Assembly: GCF_003846175.1 (NCBI RefSeq) | Contig: NZ_ML123045.1 | Coordinates: forward strand, 693,822 to 757,821 | DNA length: 64,000 nt | Direction of reading: 5' to 3' | From: Streptomyces sp. ADI95-17 | Lineage (GTDB): Bacteria; Actinomycetota; Actinomycetes; Streptomycetales; Streptomycetaceae | Part shown: one piece after another, positions 1 through 8,089 of the stretch | Position numbering within the stretch: position 1 is the first letter of the stretch | Layout: each line of letters starts with the position of its first letter | The notes under the pieces: model-generated | What the model saw: the letters and a program-made list of their open reading frames with translations, nothing else | What the model was told of the DNA's origin: nothing | The model's database searches: none | Made by a program: the position numbers and the translations under genes

Positions 1-826
1 TGACCAGCAGGGCGGCACTGCGCAGTCGGAGCGCGCCTTCCCGCTCGTGGGGGCGCAGCAGGTCGACGAGCCGCTGCCGGGCCCGGGTCCGGTCGTCCTC
101 CCCGGCCCGGCTCAGCAGATGCCGGCCGGGGCCGGAGTCCAGCAGGAAGGCGGCGGCGTCGGAGGCGTCCCGGCCCCAGGTCCCGTACGCCTCGGCCGGT
201 GTGGTGCCGATCGCCTCGTACCCGGCGCGGGACAGCACGTCACGCACGGTCTCCGGGTCCGCCAGCGAGAACATGCCGGGGTTCGCGGAGGTGCCCAGTC
301 CGCCGACGGGCAGCAGGTCACCCAGCCCCCGGATGGCCTGGAGCCACTCGTTCCGGTCGGCCCGCGCGGTGCAGACGAAGGCGATACGGCCGCCGGGGCG
401 CAGTGCCCGTCCGATGTTGGCGAAGGCGGCGACCGGATCGGCGAAGAACATCACCCCGAAACGGCTGATCGCGACATCGAAGGTCCCGGTCCCGAACGGG
501 TGGACCTGGATGTCCGCCTGCTCGAACGTCACGTTGCCGATGCCCTCGCTGCGCGCGGACTCCCGTGCGCGGCCCAGCATCGGGGCCGACAGGTCCAGGC
601 CCAGCGCCCGCCCGTCGCCGGCCCGTCGCGCGGCGAGGCGGGTGGTGCGCCCCGCCCCGCAGCCGATGTCGAGGACACGGTCACCTCCGGTGATCGCGGC
701 GGCGGCGAGCAGTGGCTCGTCGAAGCCCCCGTTCACCCCGTCCCAGCGGTCCTGGTTGGCGGCCCAGAACGTCCCCTCGTAACCGTTCCACGCTTGGTCC
801 TGATCTCTGTTGGCGATGTGTCGCAT
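1..826 (-). CDS. Class I SAM-dependent methyltransferase (3' end outside window)
   Basis: Read on the minus strand from ATG at 826 (MRHIANRDQDQAW), open to the window edge, about 275 residues seen. It has the Rossmann methyltransferase motif I near residue 50 (VLDIGCGAGRTTR), an acidic loop after strand 2 (GLDLS), and motif IV-like DVAISRFGVMFF followed by LRPGGRIAFV, as in UbiE/type-11 small-molecule methyltransferases. The substrate cannot be read. It is divergent from the TetR-family gene starting at 979, and two inverted repeats lie between them, so control by that repressor is likely. The open reading on the opposite strand is a high-GC shadow. Confidence 0.85.
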   Translation of the reverse strand, partial: MRHIANRDQDQAWNGYEGTFWAANQDRWDGVNGGFDEPLLAAAAITGGDRVLDIGCGAGRTTRLAARRAGDGRALGLDLSAPMLGRARESARSEGIGNVTFEQADIQVHPFGTGTFDVAISRFGVMFFADPVAAFANIGRALRPGGRIAFVCTARADRNEWLQAIRGLGDLLPVGGLGTSANPGMFSLADPETVRDVLSRAGYEAIGTTPAEAYGTWGRDASDAAAFLLDSGPGRHLLSRAGEDDRTRARQRLVDLLRPHEREGALRLRSAALLV

Positions 827-908
827 GCGGTGTGCTTCCCCTGAACGCTGCTCGAACTCGGCCTGTTCGCCGTCTGGTTGCGGCGCCCGCGGACATCGGG
901 ACGACTAG

Positions 909-949
909 TATGGGCGGGCGCCCATTCAAGGTATGGGCAAGTGCCCATA
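909..949. promoter_or_regulatory. Tandem inverted-repeat operators for the adjacent TetR regulator
   Basis: Two copies of ATGGGC-N4-GCCCAT, at 910-925 and 933-948, are spaced exactly 23 bp apart and sit between the divergent methyltransferase and TetR starts. Seen directly. Binding by the 979-1593 product is inference from position and symmetry, which suit two TetR dimers. Confidence 0.7.
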
Positions 950-978
950 CTGTAAACAGGGCGAGAGGGAGGGAATCG

Positions 979-1593
979 GTGTCTCCGCGTGGTGTGACGA
1001 CTCCGGACGTACGTGAGCGGCTCTTCGCCGCCGCGGAGCGGGTGTTGGAGCGGGACGGGCCGGGGGCCCTGACAAGCAGGGCGATCGCCGCCGAGGCCGG
1101 CTGCGCGAAGGGCCTGCTGCACGCCCATTTCCGCGGACTGGACGAGTTCGTCGCGGAGCTGGTCCTGGACCGGTTCGGGCGGGTGGCCCGGCACGCCGAC
1201 GAACTCCGGGGGCGGGCGGGGCAGGGCACCGTCGCGGAGAACCTGCTCGGCATCGCGCTCGCGCTGCTGTCCTCGGCCGGCCCCACCGTCGCCGGGCTGG
1301 CGCTCGCCCGCCCCGTGGCGTCCGCGCACATCCGCGAAGCCCTGGTGGGCGGTGCGCCGGGCTTCGACACGGTCCAGGACGCGATCACCGACTACCTGGA
1401 CGCGGAACGGCGGGGCGGCCGGATCGCGGAACGGGCCGACACCGCCGCCGCGGCCCTCGCCCTGGTCGGGACCGTCCACCACCTGCTCATGACCGGCACG
1501 CACGACCGGCAGCGGGAGCGGGAGCGGGCCGGACAACTGGTGGTCCTGCTCGATGCCGCACTCCGGCACGGGCCCGGCGGCATCGAGGGGTGA
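979..1593 (+). CDS. TetR/AcrR-family transcriptional repressor
   Basis: 204 residues from GTG at 979, chosen because a purine-rich GAGAGGGAGGG lies just upstream and the helix-turn-helix begins a few residues in. The N-terminal DNA-binding domain covers about residues 10-55 (TPDVRERLFAAAERVLERD, then LTSRAIAAEAGCAKGLLHAHF). The C-terminal ligand domain is alanine/leucine-rich and names no ligand. It is divergent from the methyltransferase gene and probably represses both through the tandem operators at 909-949. It converges on the MerR gene, with a strong hairpin between. Confidence 0.85.
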   Translation: MSPRGVTTPDVRERLFAAAERVLERDGPGALTSRAIAAEAGCAKGLLHAHFRGLDEFVAELVLDRFGRVARHADELRGRAGQGTVAENLLGIALALLSSAGPTVAGLALARPVASAHIREALVGGAPGFDTVQDAITDYLDAERRGGRIAERADTAAAALALVGTVHHLLMTGTHDRQRERERAGQLVVLLDAALRHGPGGIEG

Positions 1594-1611
1594 GCAGGGA
1601 CGAACGCAAGA

Positions 1612-1643
1612 GTGCCGCCGCGGGACCGTTCCCGCGGCGGCAC
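1612..1643. terminator. Bidirectional intrinsic terminator
   Basis: Perfect 14-bp stem (1612-1625 with 1630-1643) and CCGT loop between the convergent TetR and MerR genes. It has no U-tract, as is usual in Streptomyces. Confidence 0.8.
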
Positions 1644-1662
1644 CCCTGCCACTCGCCCCCGC

Positions 1663-2424
1663 TCAGCTCAGCCGGGTCGATACGTACGCCTCGATGGCGT
1701 CCCGCTGGTAGACGGCCAGTCCGGGCGCGATCGCCTCGTACGCCGCGCGCCACTGCTCGTTCTCCACACAGGAACGGCCGATCGCGCGGTACTCCTCGGC
1801 GGAGACCGCCCGCAGCCCGGTCAGGGCCCGGTGCTGGGCCTCGATCTCGGCCTGCACCGGATCGGCCTCGGCGGGCACGCCCGCCACCAGCAGCTCGGCC
1901 AGCCGGATCATCTGCGCCGTGCGCTCGCGGTGTCCGGCCTCGATCTGCTCCTCGCTCATCGTCGAGGTGTGCCGGTCGATGTCCCCGGCCAGCCCGGGGA
2001 AGTCGCGCAGGCTGTCCCTGTACTGGGAGGGCCGGACGCCCTCGAAGAGATTCTCCGGTCGGTTGATGGCGGTCATGGGGCCACCGTCCTTTCTGGAATC
2101 CTCCAGTTCGGTGATCGTGCGGGAGACGGTGCCGGCCAGTGCGTCGATCCGGTCGCGCTCGGCGAGCAGCCGGCGGTGGTGGCCGCGCAGCGCCTCCACC
2201 TCATCGACCTGCGAGGCCAGGATCCGCCCGATCTCGGGCAGACCCAGGCCCAGCGCCCGCAGCACGAGGATCTGCTGCAATCGGAGCAGCTCGCCCTCCC
2301 CGTAGCAGCGATGGCCGTTGGAACCGGTCCCCGCGGGCGGCAGCAGACCGATCTCGTCGTAGTGCCGCAGCGTCCGAGCCGTCACACCGGACATCCGGGC
2401 GACCTCCGCGATCGGCCAGACCAT
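1663..2424 (-). CDS. MerR-family regulator with TipAS-type ligand-binding domain
   Basis: 253 residues. The MerR winged helix is at residues 1-70 (MVWPIAEVARMSGVTARTLR, DEIGLLPP), followed by a dimerisation coiled coil (about 75-115) and a C-terminal segment (about 130-253) resembling the TipAS/SkgA antibiotic-recognition domain (FEGVRPSQYRD, RTAQMIRLAELLVAG, EEYRAIGRSCVEN, YEAIAPGLAVYQRDAIEAYVSTRL). TipA-like proteins bind thiopeptides or other antibiotics and activate promoters with long spacers; that is family knowledge. The gene stands alone, with a candidate self-promoter at 2480-2511. Its target may be itself, making the protein an antibiotic sponge, or a distant gene. Confidence 0.88.
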   Translation of the reverse strand: MVWPIAEVARMSGVTARTLRHYDEIGLLPPAGTGSNGHRCYGEGELLRLQQILVLRALGLGLPEIGRILASQVDEVEALRGHHRRLLAERDRIDALAGTVSRTITELEDSRKDGGPMTAINRPENLFEGVRPSQYRDSLRDFPGLAGDIDRHTSTMSEEQIEAGHRERTAQMIRLAELLVAGVPAEADPVQAEIEAQHRALTGLRAVSAEEYRAIGRSCVENEQWRAAYEAIAPGLAVYQRDAIEAYVSTRLS

Positions 2425-2479
2425 CGCCGCCTCCTCACCCGATCACCTCACCGGGCCGGTCTCTCCGGCCCTGGTCAGG

Positions 2480-2511
2480 ACGGTAGAAGCTGCCGTTGCG
2501 GCAACCGCAAC
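2480..2511 (-). promoter_or_regulatory. Candidate MerR-type promoter/operator with 19-bp spacer
   Basis: On the minus strand, TTGCGG (2510-2505) and TACCGT (2485-2480) are separated by 19 bp. Two overlapping perfect dyads lie across the -35 and spacer: GTTGCGG-N3-CCGCAAC (2495-2511) and TGCCG-N3-CGGCA (2491-2503). A 19-bp spacer with a dyad is the hallmark of MerR-activated promoters. The start codon is about 55 bp downstream. Confidence 0.5.
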
Positions 2512-2567
2512 CCCGGAGCCGGGATCGCCCGGCGATGCCCGGCCCGTACTCCGCGCCCCACTCGTAC

Positions 2568-5006
2568 CTACCGCACCCGGACGCGCACCGTGTGCGTGGC
2601 GCCCCGGCTGCTGCTCAGGTCGCCGAAGGTCACGGTCACCGAGGAGCCGGTCCGGACGCCGGTGACGGTCTCCGGCTTGGACAGGACCGACTTGACGTGC
2701 CGCTGCCAGGTGAGGGTCAGGCCCGTGACGGTACGGGACGGGTCGGAGACGCAGATCGTGGCGGTGCCGTCGCGCTTCTCGTGGATCTGGACGCAGACCG
2801 GCGCACTCGCCGTGACCTTGCCCGCCGTGCCCGCCTCCCAGAAGTTGACGCCGGTGAATCCGAGGGAGGGGACGCGGATGCCGGTGCGCCGGGCGTCATT
2901 GGCGAGGATCTGGAGCCAGCCGGTGTCCGCCGCACGGGCGGCGGTGCGTGCGCTGCTCGCACCCGGCATCAGGATGTACGCGTAGCCGCTGTCCGCCGGG
3001 TCGGTGCCGTGGTCCTGCCAGAGGGTGACGTAGCGGCGGGTGTTGGGGGCGGTGGTGCCGTCGTCGTTGATGTCCTTCCAGGCACCGGTGCGTTCCTCGC
3101 GCAGCGCGTGCAGTTCGGTACCGCCGGGGAAGACGTAGCCGGCGTGCCGGTCGAGGTGGGCCCAGGTGGTGGTGCGGGTGGTGGTCCAGCCCTGAGTGGT
3201 GGGCTGTGCCTTGCCGTCGAGCAGCAGCCGCGGTGTGCCGCTCGTGCCGAGGCAGCGGTTGTCGACGACCGTCTCGACGCCCGCGCCGTCGGCGGAGGTG
3301 ATGCCGGAGCCGAGGCAGACCACGCAGTCGTCGAGCCAGAACCACGACTTGCGGGCGTGCATCGTGCTCGCCAGGCCCTGGAGGTGCTGGCCGGTGGTGC
3401 CGAACTCGCCGTCGCCGGTGCCGCCGACCCACTTCGTGCCCGGCTTCGGGTTGGCCCAGGCGCCGCCCTGCCCGTCGGTGAGCTTCTTCCGGGAGACGGT
3501 GGTGCCGGGCAGCCGGTACGGGTCGACGGTCGGCCAGTACGCGTCCGAGTACTGCTCCAGACCCGCGCCGTCGCCCCACCACTGGAGCCAGCCCGAGCCG
3601 GTGTGCCAGCCGCGCTTGTTCTCCCCGTTGCCGAACTCGTAGTGGGCGATCCGCCCGGAGGCCATCGAGAGACCGGCGCCCCAGCCGCGCCGGCGGTGGG
3701 TGGCCCGGTCCATGTTGTGGAAGACCCGGTGCGCGGACGGCTCCGGGGACGCGGTGACGGACGTGTCGTCCAACAGGGTCTGCAACCGGGCGGTGTTGAC
3801 CAGGCTCAGGGAGCCGGACTTCAGCGCCGGGGCGTAGTAGTCGCGCTTCAGCCAGCCCTTGACCATGGCGCGCCAGCGGGCGTTCTCCTCGGGCCCGGCG
3901 CCCATGCCGAGCAGCACGATCGAGGCCATGACGCCGTGGGCGCGGGTGTGGTCGCTGGAACCGACGCGGGTGATGCCCCGGCCCGAGACGTTGTCCATCA
4001 TCAGGCCGTCGTAGATGAACGGGGCGATGGCCGCGTCGATCGTGTCGAGGAACTGCCGGCTGCCGGGATCGGTGATCTCCCAGGTCGAGCCGCGCAGCAG
4101 GGCGAACAGCCGGCCGAGCCCGTCGTTGAGGACCGCGCCGTAACCACCGATGTACGGGATGGAGGTGTGCTGGACGAACGAGCCGTCCGGATAGAAGCCG
4201 TCGCCCGTCGTGACGTACGGGAAGACCGGCGAGAGCGCGGCGACCGCCAGGGCGATCTTGGCCGGATTGGCGCCGACGATGCCGCGCAGGATGATGCCGC
4301 GGCACAGGTCGACACGGTTGGCGCCGGTGCTGGTGCCGGTGTACGAGCCGACGGCGGAGTCGGGCAGGAATGTGTCGACCGCCTTGCAGTAGGCGGCCCG
4401 CTGGGCGTCCGTCAGATCGTCGTGGAGCAGCACACAGGTGTCCATGAGGGCCTGGGGCGCGCCGATCTGCCAGTTCCACCAGTTTCCGTAGCGCGCGGTC
4501 GTCTCGTTGAAGACATCGGCGTGGAGGTGGTCGAGACCGGCGATGACCGCGTCCCGCAGGCCGGTGTCGCCGGTGAGCCCGGTGCCGGGCTGGGAGTACG
4601 CCTCCGCCATGGTGCGCAGCCGGTTGTAACCGGTGTTCATGTTGGCGGAGAAGCCGAACGACTCCGTGTCGGTGTCCGGATCGGGGTCCAGGTAGACCAG
4701 ATCCGGCCAGAGGGAGCCGCGCGCGGGCGCCATCGTGGAACGGAAACCGCTTGCCTGGGTGCCGAGGTCGGCGAGCTTGGACTTGAAGGGCTCGGCGGTC
4801 GGGCTGAAGCCGGTTCCCAGGTACAGATCGCGCCACTTCGCACGCAGCGCGGCGAACTCGTCGGCGGCGTCGGCGGCAGTGGTGGAGGCGGCGGAAGCCG
4901 GGAGTGCGGCGGGGCCGGAGGCGGACGCGGCGGTCGGGAGGCCGAGGGCGAGCGCCGTACCGCCGCCCGTGGCCAGCAGGGCGCGACGGGACCAGGCAGT
5001 TGTCAT
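2568..5006 (-). CDS. Secreted polysaccharide lyase family 8 (hyaluronate/chondroitin/xanthan-type lyase)
   Basis: 812 residues. A twin-arginine signal (SRRALLATGGGTALALGL) ends near residue 30, and the length fits PL8 enzymes (about 750-800). The alpha/alpha-toroid catalytic half contains NWWNWQIGAPQ (about 172-182, catalytic Asn) and FVQHTSIPYIGGYG (about 275-290, His and Tyr of the Asn-His-Tyr set). The beta-sandwich half follows (GWGAGLSMASGRI, ENKRGWHTGSGW, WPTVDPYRLPGTT). It would cleave uronic-acid polysaccharides by beta-elimination outside the cell; hyaluronan versus xanthan-type substrate cannot be settled from motifs. It is monocistronic. A LacI-family-like operator lies about 45 bp upstream. 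Confidence 0.92.
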   Translation of the reverse strand: MTTAWSRRALLATGGGTALALGLPTAASASGPAALPASAASTTAADAADEFAALRAKWRDLYLGTGFSPTAEPFKSKLADLGTQASGFRSTMAPARGSLWPDLVYLDPDPDTDTESFGFSANMNTGYNRLRTMAEAYSQPGTGLTGDTGLRDAVIAGLDHLHADVFNETTARYGNWWNWQIGAPQALMDTCVLLHDDLTDAQRAAYCKAVDTFLPDSAVGSYTGTSTGANRVDLCRGIILRGIVGANPAKIALAVAALSPVFPYVTTGDGFYPDGSFVQHTSIPYIGGYGAVLNDGLGRLFALLRGSTWEITDPGSRQFLDTIDAAIAPFIYDGLMMDNVSGRGITRVGSSDHTRAHGVMASIVLLGMGAGPEENARWRAMVKGWLKRDYYAPALKSGSLSLVNTARLQTLLDDTSVTASPEPSAHRVFHNMDRATHRRRGWGAGLSMASGRIAHYEFGNGENKRGWHTGSGWLQWWGDGAGLEQYSDAYWPTVDPYRLPGTTVSRKKLTDGQGGAWANPKPGTKWVGGTGDGEFGTTGQHLQGLASTMHARKSWFWLDDCVVCLGSGITSADGAGVETVVDNRCLGTSGTPRLLLDGKAQPTTQGWTTTRTTTWAHLDRHAGYVFPGGTELHALREERTGAWKDINDDGTTAPNTRRYVTLWQDHGTDPADSGYAYILMPGASSARTAARAADTGWLQILANDARRTGIRVPSLGFTGVNFWEAGTAGKVTASAPVCVQIHEKRDGTATICVSDPSRTVTGLTLTWQRHVKSVLSKPETVTGVRTGSSVTVTFGDLSSSRGATHTVRVRVR

Positions 5007-5048
5007 CGAAGCTCCGGGGGAGAGTGAGCCAGTGCGGGAATGCCAGCG

Positions 5049-5063
5049 TGGTAAGCGTTTTCT
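5049..5063. promoter_or_regulatory. cre-like / LacI-family operator upstream of the PL8 lyase
   Basis: TGGTAAGCGTTTTCT fits the catabolite-response consensus WTGNAANCGNWNNCW with one mismatch, and lies 43-57 bp before the lyase start. LacI-family regulators often control carbohydrate-utilisation genes in Streptomyces. The regulator is not encoded nearby. Confidence 0.45.
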
Positions 5064-5223
5064 AACATGGGGGCGTCGGGGGACTCAAGGGGTCGCCCGG
5101 GTCACCGTCGGACCCGCCGGGAGCGGGTGTGCCCCGGGGGCGTCCGTCCGTCGGCAGCCGCTCGGTGGGCGTGGCGGAGCCGGTTCCCGGTAACCAGCCG
5201 TCGGCGTACGGGAGTTCAGTAAA

Positions 5224-5318
5224 CCGTTACGGAGGTGGCGAGCGGGCACGGAGGTGGCGGGCCGTTACGGAGGTGGTGAACCGTCAGGAGGAAGACGGAC
5301 CGTTACTGAGATGGCAGG
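5224..5318. repeat. Five tandem 19-bp units
   Basis: Units begin at 5224, 5243, 5262, 5281 and 5300, exactly 19 bp apart. The best-conserved core, CCGTTACGGAGGTGG, is present in full in units 1 and 3 and degenerate in 2, 4 and 5. A weak sixth unit may precede at 5205. They lie in the 334-bp gap between the lyase promoter and the 3' end of the phosphatase gene. Function unknown. Confidence 0.8.
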
Positions 5319-5340
5319 CCGAACCGGGCTTGCGGACGGA

Positions 5341-7857
5341 TCAGCCGTTCCGCGCGTCCGGCACGCCCGGCACGTCCTGCGCACCCGTATCGCCCGTATC
5401 GCCCGCCTCGTCCGGGATCGGCTGCTCGGCCCAGATCGTCTTGCCGCGTCGGGTGTAACGGCTGCCCCAGCGCGTGGTGAGCTGCGCGACCAGATACAGG
5501 CCGCGGCCGCCCTCGTCCGTGAGCAGGGCCCGGCGCATGCGGGGCTGGGTGGCGCTGGGGTCGGAGACCTCGCAGGTCAGCTGCCCCGCGCGGATCAGCC
5601 GCACCTCGACCGGGCCGCCGGCGTGACGGATGGCGTTGGTGACCAGCTCGCTCAACACCAGCTCGGTGGTGAAGACGAGCTCCTCCAGCCCCCAGGCGCG
5701 CAACTGCTGTGCCGCGTCCTGCCTGAGCCGGGCGACAGCGGCCGGGTCGGCGGCCACGGGCCAGACGGCCGTGTTGCCGGCCGGTACCGCATGGGTGCGG
5801 GCGAGCAACAGGGTCACGTCGTCGGCGAGTTGGTGCGCGGGCCGGGCGGAGATGATCTCCTTGCCGAGCTCGCGCAACGGGGCGGTGGCGGCGCCGGGGC
5901 GGGCCAGCCTACGGCTCAGCTCCGCCATGCCCTCGTCGAGGTCGCTGTCGCGTCCCTCGATCAGCCCGTCGGTGTAGAGCACGAGCAGGCTGCCGGGCGC
6001 CAGTTCCACCTCGGTCACCTCGAAGGGCAGACCGTTGACGCCCAGCGGCGGTCCGGGGTTGAGGGGCACGTACGAAACGGTCCCGTCCGGATCCACGACG
6101 GCGGGCGGGGGATGTCCGGCGGAGACCATCGCGCAGCGCCGGGCGACCGGGTCGTAGACGGCGTACAGGCAGGTGGCGCCGACCGGGTCGGCCCGGAGAT
6201 CGCCGGGTGCCGGGTCTTCGTCCGGCCGGGTGACGGGGCTGGGCCGATCGGGTCCGTCGGACTGGTCGGGCCCGTCGTGCTGGTCGGTTCCCTCGTGCTG
6301 GTCGGGTTCGTCGGGCTGGTTGGGCTCGTCGCGGAGTTGGGAGACCAGGTCGTCGAGGTGCACCATCAGCTCTTCCGGCTCCAGATCGAGGTCGGCGAGG
6401 GTGTGCACGGCGGTACGGAGCCGCCCCATGGTGGCGGTGGCCCCCAGCCCGTGGCCGACCACGTCCCCGGCGACCAGGGCGACCCGGGCGGAGGACAGCG
6501 GGATCACGTCGAACCAGTCGCCGCCGACGCCGGTCGCGGTATCGGCCGGCAGGTAGAAGCCGGAGGTGGTCACCGCGACGGTCTCGGCCTGCGCGGGCGG
6601 CAGCAGACTGCGTTGCAGGCCGACGGCGGCCCGGTGCTCCCGGGTGTAGCGGCGGGCGTTGTCCAGGGCGAGGGCCGCACGGGCGGCGATCTCGCACAGG
6701 AGATCCAGGTCGGCCGGTGCGTAGTCCCGCCGGCCGGGACCGCGCCGTACGGTCACCCGGCCCAGGAAGCTGCCCCGGGCCCGCAGCGGGGCGGTCATCG
6801 ACGAGGGGGAGCCGCCGACGGACGGGGCGGAGCCGGCATCGGCCGGGACCACGGTGCCGGTCGGCACCTCCTCGGCCCGCTCCCCGGCCGCCGCGGTCAG
6901 CCGGAGCGGCACCGTGCCGTCCTCGCCGGGAGCCGGTTCCTCGCCCGTGAACACCGCCCGGGCGATCTCCACCACGGCGAGGTCGGCCAGTCCGGGCACC
7001 AGCACGGTGGCCAGCTCCTCGCCGGTGCCGGTGACGGACAGCGATCCGCCGACGGCCGCGGTGGCGTGATGCAGAATCGCCAGTCGCTCGTCGGAACGGC
7101 GCTGCTCGGTGACGTCCGTGAACAGCGCGGTGACACCGAAGACCTGTCCGTCCGGTGCCTGGAGCCGGAACGCCGAGACGGCCATCACCACCCCGCCGCC
7201 CGGATCCTCGATGGTCCGTACGGTGTCCTCCGCGAGGATCAGCGGCCGGCCGGTCCGCAGTACCTCGCGCAGCCGTCGCTCGATCGCCGCCGCGTCCGGC
7301 GCCTGGAGGAAGTCTCCCAGGCGCCGGTTGCGCAGGTCGGGCGGGAGGCCGGTGTACGGCAGCAGATGGGTGTTGGTCCTGACCAGCCGCAGCTCCGCGT
7401 CGAACACGGCGAGACCCAGCCGGTCCTGAAGGAAGAGTTCCCGGGTGAACGCCTGGTCCTGCCGCCACCGGGCGACCTTCCCGGCCGGTGCCCCGAGCAC
7501 GAAGTACCGGGCCGGGCCCCCGGCCCACTCGGCGGCGGCACCGGTGCAGGGCCCCGCCAGCGGGAGGACCTGGAAGACGACGGTCAGCTCCTCGCCCCGG
7601 CCGGTACGCACCACCGCCTCGCCCGACCAGGCGCCCACCGGCCGCCCGCCCGGCGGTCCGGGCAGTCCGGCGGGATCCGCGAGCAGCTTCCGGGCGGGAC
7701 GGCCGCAGACACGGTCGGCGGGGAGCGAGAGGAGCTCCTCCGCCGCGGGTGTCCAGCCGATGACCACCCCGTCCGCATCGAGCAGGGCCCCGGCCGCGCT
7801 GTCCGCGAACGGGAGCCCGCTGTGCCCGGGGGTGCCCGGAAGGGTTTTGCGGTCCAC
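5341..7857 (-). CDS. Multisensor PP2C/SpoIIE-type serine phosphatase with C-terminal anti-sigma-like ATPase
   Basis: 838 residues from GTG at 7857. Order: two PAS-like regions (about 10-130 and 140-255; LAVFDAELRLVRTN, GVTALFTDVTEQRR), a GAF domain (about 265-395), the PP2C/SpoIIE phosphatase (about 410-670; GVGGDWFDV near 446, GDVVGHG, VSAGHPPP, LYTDGLIEGR, ADDVTLLLAR), then an HATPase_c_2 domain (about 690-810; LVLSELVTNAIRHAGG N-box, DEGGRGLYLV G-box). Such proteins dephosphorylate anti-anti-sigma factors while the ATPase domain may phosphorylate them, linking a sensed signal to a sigma factor; partners are not encoded here. The PP2C domain carries an Asp/Gln/Pro repeat insertion near residues 509-537. 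Confidence 0.93.
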   Translation of the reverse strand: MDRKTLPGTPGHSGLPFADSAAGALLDADGVVIGWTPAAEELLSLPADRVCGRPARKLLADPAGLPGPPGGRPVGAWSGEAVVRTGRGEELTVVFQVLPLAGPCTGAAAEWAGGPARYFVLGAPAGKVARWRQDQAFTRELFLQDRLGLAVFDAELRLVRTNTHLLPYTGLPPDLRNRRLGDFLQAPDAAAIERRLREVLRTGRPLILAEDTVRTIEDPGGGVVMAVSAFRLQAPDGQVFGVTALFTDVTEQRRSDERLAILHHATAAVGGSLSVTGTGEELATVLVPGLADLAVVEIARAVFTGEEPAPGEDGTVPLRLTAAAGERAEEVPTGTVVPADAGSAPSVGGSPSSMTAPLRARGSFLGRVTVRRGPGRRDYAPADLDLLCEIAARAALALDNARRYTREHRAAVGLQRSLLPPAQAETVAVTTSGFYLPADTATGVGGDWFDVIPLSSARVALVAGDVVGHGLGATATMGRLRTAVHTLADLDLEPEELMVHLDDLVSQLRDEPNQPDEPDQHEGTDQHDGPDQSDGPDRPSPVTRPDEDPAPGDLRADPVGATCLYAVYDPVARRCAMVSAGHPPPAVVDPDGTVSYVPLNPGPPLGVNGLPFEVTEVELAPGSLLVLYTDGLIEGRDSDLDEGMAELSRRLARPGAATAPLRELGKEIISARPAHQLADDVTLLLARTHAVPAGNTAVWPVAADPAAVARLRQDAAQQLRAWGLEELVFTTELVLSELVTNAIRHAGGPVEVRLIRAGQLTCEVSDPSATQPRMRRALLTDEGGRGLYLVAQLTTRWGSRYTRRGKTIWAEQPIPDEAGDTGDTGAQDVPGVPDARNG
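6248..6330. repeat. 18-bp tandem repeats inside the phosphatase gene
   Basis: Four full units and one partial unit of an 18-bp repeat, beginning at 6248, 6266, 6284, 6302 and 6320. They keep frame and encode a six-residue D-Q-x-D/E-x-P-like repeat inserted between the metal-binding motifs of the PP2C domain. Copy number could vary without frameshift. Confidence 0.85.
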
Positions 7858-8089
7858 CTCGTTCTCAGCTCCCTCTCACCGCCTGCCGACGGTCCCGCGC
7901 CGGGTCCACGGACGTCTCCATCATCCCTCCGCCGGCTCCGGCCGCCAGTCCCGGCGGCCGGCGGCCCGGGCGCTCCCCGGCCGGACGGGTTGCCGATGGG
8001 ACCCATGGGTTGGTCCGTGGTGGGGCACTATTTCGTTCGGCCCTCCGTTCAGTCTTCCGCTCAGTCACTCCGTGGGAAGGTTCAGCGTT

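Noticed and set aside
2496..5027. Very long plus-strand open frame (843 codons) opposite the PL8 lyase
   Set aside because: Low-complexity Gly/Ala/Val/Arg translation without domains. It is the antisense shadow of the lyase, as are the long frames at 5254-8226, 13632-15083, 32272-34323 and 42193-44640.
5224..5318. CRISPR array
   Set aside because: The repeat period is 19 bp with no spacers and no cas genes; it is a simple tandem repeat.
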